Positions 1 to 6,498 of a stretch of DNA of 64,000 nt are shown piece after piece (the first letter of the stretch is position 1; every line of letters starts with the position of its first letter). The translations under genes and the position numbers were made by a program. The notes under the pieces are model-generated. The model was not told where the DNA came from. It worked only from the letters and a program-made list of their open reading frames with translations, and ran no database searches. This DNA is from Scandinavium manionii (GTDB lineage Bacteria > Pseudomonadota > Gammaproteobacteria > Enterobacterales > Enterobacteriaceae), in assembly GCF_024764775.1 (NCBI RefSeq), contig NZ_JALIGC010000040.1, positions 186,001-250,000 on the forward strand. The letters run 5' to 3'.

Positions 1-871
1 TGACGGTTTCATAGAAACGGAAGCCCCATGTCAGCAGTTTTTCGGATTCATTAAATCGGATTCGGTCCGTTTTGGTGCCGAGAACCACCGCAATCAGACG
101 CATATCGCCCTGCTTCGCTGACGAGACCAGGTTATACCCTGCACCCGCCGTGGTGCCCGTTTTCACGCCATCAGCGCCCAGGCTGCTGTTCCACAACAGA
201 CGGTTGCGGTTCGGCTGTTTGATGTTATTGAACGTGAACTCTTTTTCTTTGTGAATGGCGTACTCATCCGGCACGTCGTGGATCATCGCTTTGGTCAGCA
301 AAGCCATGTCGCGCGCGGTGCTGAACTGTCCCGGCGCATCCAGGCCGTGAACGGTTTTGAAGGTGGTATTGGTCAGGCCCAGCTTTTGCGAATAGCTGTT
401 CATCAGGCTGATGAAGGAATCCTGGCTGCCCGCGACGTAATCCGCCAGGGCGATACAGGCGTCATTCCCGGACTGAATAATGACCCCTTTATTGAGGTTT
501 TCTACCGACACCTGATCGCCAGGCTTCAGGAACATCACCGACGAACCGCGCAGCGCTGGATTACCCGTCGCCCACGCATCTTTGCCGATAGTGACCATGT
601 CGGTCATTTTGATTTTGTTTGCTTTAATCGCCTGACCCACCACATAGCTGGTCATGATTTTCGTCAAACTAGCCGGATCAAGCTTATCATCGGCATTGCC
701 CTCGCTAAGCACTTTGCCGCTGGCATAATCCATCAGGATCCACGCTTTGGCATCGACCGGTGGAGCGTCTGGTTGTTGAACAGCTTCAGCCGCCTGAATG
801 CCAGGAGCCACGAGAAGTAAAAGCAAAGAGCCTGCCGCCAGGCTGCGGGGAGAAACAACTGTACGCGTCAT
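1..871 (-). CDS. dacC: D-alanyl-D-alanine carboxypeptidase DacC (PBP6), C-terminus outside window
   Basis: This low-molecular-weight penicillin-binding protein trims the terminal D-Ala of peptidoglycan pentapeptides in the periplasm. The gene reads leftward from ATG at 869-871 and is still open at base 1, giving 290 residues of a family that is usually about 400. A signal peptide of about 27 residues ends in IQAAEA. The three active-site motifs are visible: SLTK at residues 68-71, SGN within QSGNDACIALADY, and KTG within VKTGTTAGAGYN. What is missing is the end of the catalytic domain, the beta-rich domain and the amphipathic membrane anchor. The sequence is near-identical to E. coli PBP6 as I recall it, and the neighbour gstB agrees with that assignment. 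Confidence 0.96.
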   Translation of the reverse strand, partial: MTRTVVSPRSLAAGSLLLLLVAPGIQAAEAVQQPDAPPVDAKAWILMDYASGKVLSEGNADDKLDPASLTKIMTSYVVGQAIKANKIKMTDMVTIGKDAWATGNPALRGSSVMFLKPGDQVSVENLNKGVIIQSGNDACIALADYVAGSQDSFISLMNSYSQKLGLTNTTFKTVHGLDAPGQFSTARDMALLTKAMIHDVPDEYAIHKEKEFTFNNIKQPNRNRLLWNSSLGADGVKTGTTAGAGYNLVSSAKQGDMRLIAVVLGTKTDRIRFNESEKLLTWGFRFYETV

Positions 872-1112
872 AAGAGCCACCCAAGTATCCATTCCAAAAA
901 ACACGCTACGTCACTGACGCCGTGTAACAACAGGCGGTGAGTAATAACGTAGAAATGACCTTAAAGAAACAATGCGTTGGTAAAGTTTTTAAAGTTTACG
1001 CAAGAACGCCGCGTTGTGCTTAAAAGTGGGCGTTTTTTTTGATCGCGGTTGTGTGAATGTTGAAATTAACCGACCATGAAGCTTCATTGATGCGCTGTTT
1101 ACCGGAGTTTAT

Positions 1113-1739
1113 ATGATTACGCTGTGGGGCAGAAACAACTCAACAAATGTCAAAAAGGTCCGCTGGACGCTGGAAGAGCTTGACCTTACTTATGATCAGA
1201 TCCTGGCCGGGCTGGAATTTGGCCTCAATCACGACGCTGACTATCTGGCTAAAAACCCCAATGGCCTGGTGCCGCTGCTGAATGATGACGCAGAGCAAAT
1301 TACGCTATGGGAATCGAACACCATCGTGCGCTATCTGGTCGCACAGTATGGGCAAAACAGCCTGTGGCAGGCCAATCCGGCCAAACGCGCGCAGGGTGAA
1401 AAATGGATGGACTGGGCCAACGGGTCACTCTCTCCGGCACACCGGGTTATCCTGATGGGACTGGTTCGCACGCCGCCAGAGCAGCGCGACCACGCGGCAA
1501 TTGACACGGGTATTGCCCAATGTGAAAAGCTGTTAACCATCCTGGATGCGGCCCTTGCCGAATCACCGTGGCTTTCCGGTAACGAATTTGGCGTGGGTGA
1601 TATTGCCGTTGCACCGTTTATTTATAACCTGCTGGAAACGGTCAAAACCTGGCAGCCGCACCCGAATTTACAGCGCTGGTATCAACAGCTGTCGCGCCGT
1701 CCGGCGTTCCAGAACGTGGTGATGATCCCAGTCACCTGA
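1113..1739 (+). CDS. gstB: glutathione S-transferase GstB
   Basis: Cytosolic glutathione transferase of 208 residues, the same length as E. coli GstB (YliJ). The N-terminal thioredoxin-like domain begins MITLWGRNNSTNVKK, with Ser10/Asn12 where the catalytic hydroxyl or amide sits. It contains the cis-Pro loop NPNGLVPLL and the glutathione gamma-glutamyl site WESNTIVRYL. The all-helical C-terminal domain follows, with FGVGDIAVAPF as the N-capping region. In E. coli the enzyme acts on bromoacetate and similar electrophiles; substrate here is inferred. GGAG lies 6 bases before the ATG. It is transcribed divergently from dacC and convergently with yliI, with only 3 bases between the gstB and yliI stop codons. 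Confidence 0.95.
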   Translation: MITLWGRNNSTNVKKVRWTLEELDLTYDQILAGLEFGLNHDADYLAKNPNGLVPLLNDDAEQITLWESNTIVRYLVAQYGQNSLWQANPAKRAQGEKWMDWANGSLSPAHRVILMGLVRTPPEQRDHAAIDTGIAQCEKLLTILDAALAESPWLSGNEFGVGDIAVAPFIYNLLETVKTWQPHPNLQRWYQQLSRRPAFQNVVMIPVT

Positions 1740-1742
1740 TGC

Positions 1743-2855
1743 TCAGGATTGCGGGCTGACCTTTAACAGCTCGCCGTCGGATTCGTCGGTTAACACATAC
1801 AGATAGCCGTCGGGTCCGACGCGCACATCACGAATGCGCTGCTTTCTGTCACCCAGAATGCGTCCTTCCTCAGTGACTTTATTGCCGTCAACGTTTAATA
1901 CGATAACGTCCTCATCCTTTAACGCGCCGATAAACAACTTTTTCTGCCATTGCGGGAACGTACTGGCATTGTAGAACGCCATACCGCTCACCGCCGGGGA
2001 GTGTTCCCAGAAGAACAGCGGCGTTTCGGTTCCGGCTACTTTTTCGCCTTTCGCCTCCGGGATAGGCAAACCGCTGTAATTAATGCCGTGCGTCGCCAGT
2101 GGCCAGCCATAGTTTTTCCCGCGCTCTGGAATATTGATTTCATCGCCGCCGCGCGGGCCGTGTTCGTTCAGCCACAAGGTGTTGCTCCACGGATTCATCG
2201 CCATGCCCTGCGGATTACGAATACCGTAAGACCAGATTTCAGGTCGCGCACCGGGCTGATCCACAAACGGATTATCCGCCGGGACTTTACCCTGATCGGT
2301 CAGGCGCACCACTTTGCCCTGCAATTTATCGAGATCCTGCGCCGTCGCGCGTTGGTTGTTTTCGCCCAGACCAATAAACAGATAGCCTTTACCATCGAAC
2401 ACTAGCCGTCCGCCAAAGTGATTCCCGGTTGATAGCTTCGGCGTCTGGCGGAGCACCACCTTGAACGCGTCGAGGTGCGTCAGGTCATCGTTCAGCCGCC
2501 CGTAGCCTACGGCGGTGCCCGCTTTACCGTCATCGCCCACTTCGGCATAGCTCAGCCAGACTCGTCGCGATTGGGCGAAATCCGGGGCCAGAACGACATC
2601 CAGCAGCCCGCCCTGCCCGTTGTCCCACACCCGCGGCACGCCAACAATCGGGTCGGACAACCCTTTTCCCTGCTGCCACAGGCGCAACTGCCCGCCGCGA
2701 AGGGTTATCAGCAGGCCTTTGTTGTCCGGCAAAAACGCCATCGACCACGGGTGATCGAGCTTGCGCTGCAATACGTCGACCCGAACGTCGGCGGCATACA
2801 GCGCCGGGGTAAACAGCAGAGAACCCAGAAGTATACTCAGAGCAAAACGGTGCAT
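1743..2855 (-). CDS. yliI: PQQ-dependent soluble aldose sugar dehydrogenase YliI
   Basis: Periplasmic six-bladed beta-propeller dehydrogenase of the GDH-B type that oxidises aldose sugars using pyrroloquinoline quinone and calcium. It has 370 residues, close to the 371 of E. coli YliI (Asd). Residues 1-21 form a signal peptide ending LYAA. Visible family motifs are HPWSMAFLPD near the N-terminus, GNHFGGRLVFD (active-site His), GLGENNQRA, RNPQGMAMNP and NEHGPRGGDEIN. GGAG stands 6 bases before the ATG. Enterobacteria that do not make PQQ depend on external cofactor, so activity is conditional. It is followed on the same strand, in reverse map order, by nothing else; bssR lies upstream with its own start signals. 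Confidence 0.93.
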   Translation of the reverse strand: MHRFALSILLGSLLFTPALYAADVRVDVLQRKLDHPWSMAFLPDNKGLLITLRGGQLRLWQQGKGLSDPIVGVPRVWDNGQGGLLDVVLAPDFAQSRRVWLSYAEVGDDGKAGTAVGYGRLNDDLTHLDAFKVVLRQTPKLSTGNHFGGRLVFDGKGYLFIGLGENNQRATAQDLDKLQGKVVRLTDQGKVPADNPFVDQPGARPEIWSYGIRNPQGMAMNPWSNTLWLNEHGPRGGDEINIPERGKNYGWPLATHGINYSGLPIPEAKGEKVAGTETPLFFWEHSPAVSGMAFYNASTFPQWQKKLFIGALKDEDVIVLNVDGNKVTEEGRILGDRKQRIRDVRVGPDGYLYVLTDESDGELLKVSPQS

Positions 2856-2938
2856 GGCTGGCTCCTTTTACGGCGATTGCGTTAAGGGTAGCCAGCGTGT
2901 CGGGTATGGACGGGATTTTTACAAAAACTTAACCATGA

Positions 2939-2956
2939 GGGGGAGTCGCCTCCCCC
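2939..2956 (-). terminator. hairpin downstream of bssR
   Basis: GGGGGAG and CTCCCCC pair around a 4-base loop, 8 bases beyond the bssR stop. On the minus strand a short T-rich stretch follows only after about 10 bases, so it is an imperfect intrinsic terminator. Confidence 0.45.
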
Positions 2957-2963
2957 GGCGGGT

Positions 2964-3347
2964 TCAGGCATGTGCGCGAGGCGCAGATTTATTTAGTGCC
3001 TGAATATTGTCAGATAAGGTGTCGAGACAGCGTTGCAGTGCATCTGGATTAACAGCAATAAACGATGGGCAGTCATGGTGCCCGGTCATCAGGCTAACCG
3101 CCGCAGAAGCCAGAGCTTCACCGGCAGTGTATAACGCCTCATTCTGTGCAGACGTCAGCGATGACGACAGCGTTGCCGCGTGGTGGCGCAGCTCGCCGCA
3201 GAGTTCAAACAAGTTTTCACGCAGATGATCATTGTCGCTGACTGACATATAACCCTTGGCTCGCCTGAGTTGCAGGTAAGCTGCAAGGTCAATTTGTGCG
3301 TTCTCTAGTTTATTCAACAAGTTACGAAACAGTCTGTCAACGTTCAT
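2964..3347 (-). CDS. bssR: biofilm regulator BssR (YliH family)
   Basis: Small cytosolic protein of 127 residues. The E. coli orthologue affects biofilm formation through indole and autoinducer-2 signalling, by an unresolved mechanism. The match to E. coli BssR includes the blocks VDRLFRNLLNKL, IDLAAYLQLRRAKGYMSVS, HLRENLFEL and SLMTGHHDCPSFIAVN. It is predicted to be mostly helical, with no DNA-binding motif that I can see. A strong Shine-Dalgarno (AGGAGGAAAGGT) precedes the ATG. In E. coli the gene beyond its 5' end is rimO, transcribed divergently. Here the accessory island begins instead, about 235 bases upstream. Confidence 0.92.
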   Translation of the reverse strand: MNVDRLFRNLLNKLENAQIDLAAYLQLRRAKGYMSVSDNDHLRENLFELCGELRHHAATLSSSLTSAQNEALYTAGEALASAAVSLMTGHHDCPSFIAVNPDALQRCLDTLSDNIQALNKSAPRAHA

Positions 3348-3584
3348 ACCTTTCCTCCTGTGTCGTCCAATGTCACCGTTATAGTATGGTCATTTTTTGT
3401 ACACAAGGATGCGCCAGGTCAATCTTTCAGCACAGATTTACATGATTTTAACCACCGCCGATTGACGGAAACCGCATTAACCCAGCGGTACAAAAAATCA
3501 ACACCTGTTGAAGTTTTGTTTGTGAAACTGAATCGTAACATTACGCAGCCATGGCTATAGTGTGCCGGACTTCTCAACCAGACG
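3348..3584. other. bssR upstream region, left edge of island
   Basis: No credible gene. This stretch should hold the bssR promoter and, by synteny with E. coli, the start of the divergent rimO transcription unit. A TATAGT hexamer at about 3554-3559 on the plus strand could be what remains of the rimO -10 element. No rimO coding sequence is recognisable before the IS remnant starts at 3585. Confidence 0.5.
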
Positions 3585-4002
3585 GGCTTTGTTGAATAAA
3601 TCGAACTTTTGCTGAGTTAAAGGATCAGATCACGCATCATCCGGCAACACCACCGTCCTGGTCGTTAAACGTGTATTCCGCCTGGCCCTGCGAGCTGCGC
3701 AGGGCTTTATTGATTCCACAGGGTTCAAAGTCTTCGGTGGAGGTGAGTGGAAAGTCAAAAAGCACGGCAAAGAGCGCCGTCGTATCTGGCGAAAACGGCA
3801 TCTCGCTGTTGATGCGAGTACGCATGAAGTCATCTGCGCCGACCTGTCGCTGAACAATGTCATGGACGCTGAAGCTCTCCCGGGGCTTATCCTGCACACC
3901 CACCGAAAAATCAGGTCAGCGGCGGCGGACGGTGCTTACGATACGCGGCGACGCACAGGGTAAAGCAGTTATTCGGTGGTTCGCTGACGTTGCGTGACTA
4001 CG
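3585..4002 (+). mobile_element. IS903-type (IS5 family) insertion sequence remnant
   Basis: The left terminal inverted repeat GGCTTTGTTGAATAAATC is intact at 3585-3602. Downstream, disjointed pieces of an IS903-type transposase can be read on the plus strand: a segment with VKRVFRLALRAAQGFIDS joined directly to TGFKVFGGGEWKVKKHGKERRRIW, then CADLSLNN and HRKIRSAAADGAYDTRR, and finally KQLFGGSLTLRDYDG. Compared with the transposase I know, there are deletions between the left end and the first piece, after FIDS, and after DGAYDTRR. The right terminal repeat is gone. The element cannot encode a working transposase. It marks the left end of the fimbrial island. Confidence 0.85.
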
Positions 4003-4164
4003 ATGGAAGGAACCTATTTAGCGGCCTGCGTATTTTTTTCGACCTTGTACAATCAGTCACCGGTTGGTGGCGCGCTCCCGACAGATACCGGTATGACTCC
4101 GGCCACCGGGAAAGCCCTGCAACAGATAGCCTGGCAAACCGTGACCGAATTTCGAAATCCGTGA
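4003..4164 (+). pseudogene. C-terminal fragment resembling an SGNH/GDSL hydrolase
   Basis: Fused in register to the last IS piece, an open frame of 53 codons reads EGTYLAACVFFSTL, then SPVGGALP and TPATGKALQQIAWQTV, ending at TGA 4162-4164. The order of a Gly-x-Tyr-Leu-Ala-Ala block, then ThrLeu and SerProVal, then a short helix with TGKALQQ, is what I recall from the C-termini of SGNH/DUF4886-type hydrolases. The first part of any such gene, including the catalytic serine block, is absent. The identification is tentative. It could be the tail of another envelope protein carried in with the island. Confidence 0.4.
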
Positions 4165-4211
4165 GCAGCGCGAATGTCGATTGCCAAAAGCGCTATGACA
4201 ACCCACTAAAT

Positions 4212-4796
4212 TTATTCGTTTTTATAGTCTTTAATGGTTTGTTTCACGCGGGAAATCGTTGATCGCCCGCAATTTAGCGCTTTCTGTATTTCGCTGTAAC
4301 TCGCCCCGGCAACCAGCATCAGTGAAATTCGATGGTGAAGACTCTCATTGACCGGCCTGCCGGCGGCACTTCCGGACACCGTTTTTCGCTTCGCGAACTT
4401 TGGATTATTTTGAATATAGGAAATGACATTCTCGATGGTCTCCATCAGAGTATCCGTTGACGCTCTGCTGGCAAGTTTTTCCGCAGTACCGGATGTCTGC
4501 AGCCAACGCAATGTCGTTGTCAGGTTCAGAGAAACGACATTCAGCCCGGCGTCCGTCATATTCCTCAGATTTCGCCATTCCTGTTTAGGCAATCGCGCTA
4601 AAAAAAGGATCTTCGGAACCAGCAGCACATCACCCGGTTGAACCAGAGCCAGCATCTGGCGCAGGGATGTGAAGTCATGCTCCTCATCTTCAAAGGTCTG
4701 AGTAATATTGAAATTTAGTGTCTCGCTTGTTGCAACAAGTGCATTCTTACCCTGCTCATATTCTTCATTCTTAGGCAAATAGGCATAGATTTTCAT
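4212..4796 (-). CDS. serine-recombinase-like regulator lacking catalytic residues
   Basis: A 194-residue protein with the outline of a small serine recombinase. Residues 1-110 resemble the resolvase catalytic fold: IYAYLPKNEEYEQGKNAL at the N-terminus, VLLVPKILFLARLP in the middle and DAGLNVVSLNL as a beta strand. The C-terminus, about 148-190, has a Hin-like helix-turn-helix beginning GRPVNESLHHRIS with SYSEIQKALNCGRSTISRVKQ. In active enzymes the N-terminal strand is followed by R-x-S; here the corresponding stretch is LPKNEE, without Arg or Ser. The DRLxRxxR arginine block is reduced to LARLPKQEW. It is therefore probably a DNA-binding regulator and not an invertase. It is divergent from the fimbrial operon, which is its likely target. 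I do not recognise a named orthologue. Confidence 0.75.
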   Translation of the reverse strand: MKIYAYLPKNEEYEQGKNALVATSETLNFNITQTFEDEEHDFTSLRQMLALVQPGDVLLVPKILFLARLPKQEWRNLRNMTDAGLNVVSLNLTTTLRWLQTSGTAEKLASRASTDTLMETIENVISYIQNNPKFAKRKTVSGSAAGRPVNESLHHRISLMLVAGASYSEIQKALNCGRSTISRVKQTIKDYKNE

Positions 4797-5235
4797 CGAT
4801 TCTTCGTCCCCGACCAGACAAGTCCCTTATTGTATATATGAGACCAATGTATTGAAAATTAAAAAATAGCTAAGTGTGTGCCGACAAATCCATTATAAAA
4901 CAAAGATAAAATGAAATTTCATCTACTTTTTGCACTACATCTCATTTCTGTACAGCACGAATACACAAAAATTATAGGACTAGTCTCATTATGATTGGCG
5001 CCACTAAATCTGAACAGGATGGGCCGCCCCCGGTATTGCGACATCCTTATATTTATCTCCTGTTCGCTTTTTAATAAATGGCTACACAGGTACTTTCAGC
5101 AGTATTGCATGATCTACAGATAAACATCCCCCCGGAAATTAACAGCGCCTCCCGCAATGTTAACTTCAGGTTTAACCATCACGAATCAACGCTCAACTAT
5201 TATTTTGAGCATGCATCAAACAGATGGAGCTGCAT
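4797..5235. other. AT-rich intergenic control region of the fimbrial operon
   Basis: This 439-base gap separates the divergent regulator and the major subunit gene. It is markedly AT-rich. Two short inverted heptamers (ATGAGAC at 4838-4844 and GTCTCAT at 4983-4989) could be binding sites for the recombinase-like protein. Nearer the operon, two overlapping hairpins can form (see 5012-5065). No coding frame looks real. Confidence 0.55.
5012..5065 (+). promoter_or_regulatory. mutually exclusive hairpins in the probable fimbrial leader
   Basis: GAACAGGA (5012-5019) can pair with TCCTGTTC (5058-5065), which is followed by GCTTTTTAAT. The alternative pairing is AGGATG (5016-5021) with CATCCT (5042-5047). 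Both pairings use the bases 5016-5019 and so cannot coexist. The layout is like a terminator/antiterminator pair, about 170 bases before the first subunit gene. Function is inferred. Confidence 0.35.
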
Positions 5236-5769
5236 ATGAACATTAAAACGCTTTGCTTTGCCACCATTGTATTAACTGCAATGGCACAATACGCTTGTGC
5301 TGCGGACGGTACACTCACCTTCAAAGGTAATATTACGAACTCCTCTTGCTCCCTGCAATCAGGCACAGGGGGGAATATTACCGTACCTTTAGGGTCTATC
5401 CCAAAAACAAACTTCAAGGCGAAAAACGATCTTGGTCCCAAAGTAGGCTTTACAATTTCTGTAACTGGCTGCACTAAAGGAACTTATTATTTAGTTCTCG
5501 ATGGCACAACCGTCGAGAATGAACAAAATGTTCTGGCATTAGATAGTACTGGTGAAGGCTATGCTACAGGGGTGGGTGTCCAGGTTTCAGGGGTAAATGA
5601 TGCCCCTATCACCATATCAAAAACGATCGATCCAAGTGACGCATCTATTACAGTTGGGGACGATGGTGCCGGCGTATTCCTTTTAAAAGCTAACTATATA
5701 GCTATCGCCGATGAAGTTGACGCCGGCACTGCAAATGCAACAGCACATTTCACTATTATCCAACAATAA
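5236..5769 (+). CDS. fimbrial major subunit (chaperone/usher pilin)
   Basis: Pilin of 177 residues. I chose ATG 5236 because GGAG lies 6 bases upstream; an in-frame ATG at 5224 has no ribosome site. A signal peptide ends near YACAADGTL. The mature protein has the type 1/P pilin pattern: an N-terminal strand GTLTFKGNITNSSCSLQ, a conserved Cys pair (NSSCSL and VTGCTKG), and a C-terminal strand ending TAHFTIIQQ, with a penultimate-strand pattern used for donor-strand exchange. It is the first gene of a four-gene operon with chaperone, usher and tip protein. No ancillary minor pilins are present, so a simple fibre is likely. Confidence 0.87.
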   Translation: MNIKTLCFATIVLTAMAQYACAADGTLTFKGNITNSSCSLQSGTGGNITVPLGSIPKTNFKAKNDLGPKVGFTISVTGCTKGTYYLVLDGTTVENEQNVLALDSTGEGYATGVGVQVSGVNDAPITISKTIDPSDASITVGDDGAGVFLLKANYIAIADEVDAGTANATAHFTIIQQ

Positions 5770-5811
5770 TTAATTTACGCCAGGGATGGCATGAATTAAA
5801 AGGAAGAAGAG

Positions 5812-6477
5812 ATGAAAAGGTATCTCCTGCTGCTCATGGTTTTTTGCATGACTCAGGCACATAGCGCGATACAAATTGAGAGCTCACGCATTATTTATTC
5901 AGGCGAATCCAATTCAGCCTCGCTTAAGATTAATAACGTCTCGAAGGAAAACTATATTGTCCAAAGCTGGCTGGATAAAAGCAAGGATAATGTAAAACCA
6001 CCGATCGTGGTCGTGCCTCCGTTAGTCAAACTGAAACCTGAACAATCCGCCTTATTACGATTCATTTACTCTGGCTATGGTCTGCCAGCCGACCGAGAAA
6101 GTGTCTTTTGGGTAAATGTGCAGGAAGTACCGCCCAAACCTCAGGAAGAAAATGTTTTACAACTGGCGATCCGCACGAGGTTGAAACTTTTTTACCGCCC
6201 GGCAAAACTGAAAAACACGCTGGATAAGGAAGCCAAAAAAATGGAATGGAAAATTAAGGATAACACGCTGCTATTCAGGAACGAGGGGCCATTACATATT
6301 ACGCTGACCTCAGTTGAAATCGCGGATGAAAAGGGAAAAACATCCCAACTGAATGTTCCGATGATTTCCCCTTTCAGTACAGTATCCGTGCCCGTTGCCA
6401 GGCAAACGCACGTAACGAGGATGAGTTACATTAATGATTTCGGCGCAGTTGTCGCCATTGTTCCGACCGCCAAATAG
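5812..6477 (+). CDS. periplasmic fimbrial chaperone (PapD family)
   Basis: PapD-like chaperone of 221 residues that caps pilin subunits by donor-strand complementation in the periplasm. The signal peptide ends near QAHSA. Domain 1 starts IQIESSRIIYSG, whose Arg is the equivalent of PapD Arg8. The G1 strand is LQLAIRTRLKLFYRP, with the Lys in RLKLFYRP as the likely equivalent of PapD Lys112. The stretch between FWVNVQEVPP and LQLAIRT is short, which fits the short F1-G1 loop (FGS) chaperones typical of rod-type pili. Domain 2 follows with the usual beta strands. It lies 42 bases after the pilin, preceded by GGAAGAAGAG. Confidence 0.92.
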   Translation: MKRYLLLLMVFCMTQAHSAIQIESSRIIYSGESNSASLKINNVSKENYIVQSWLDKSKDNVKPPIVVVPPLVKLKPEQSALLRFIYSGYGLPADRESVFWVNVQEVPPKPQEENVLQLAIRTRLKLFYRPAKLKNTLDKEAKKMEWKIKDNTLLFRNEGPLHITLTSVEIADEKGKTSQLNVPMISPFSTVSVPVARQTHVTRMSYINDFGAVVAIVPTAK

Positions 6478-6498
6478 TTTATTTATCCAGGGAGAGGG

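Noticed and set aside
251..820. 189-codon plus-strand frame within dacC
   Set aside because: Antisense to dacC, whose catalytic motifs are all intact in the other strand.
3630..3903. Open frames on the minus strand over the IS remnant
   Set aside because: They are complementary to transposase pieces that read clearly on the plus strand.
4797..5235. Invertible fimbrial promoter (phase switch)
   Set aside because: The inverted repeats are only 7 bp and the local recombinase-like protein lacks the catalytic serine motif. Kept only as a low-interest observation.
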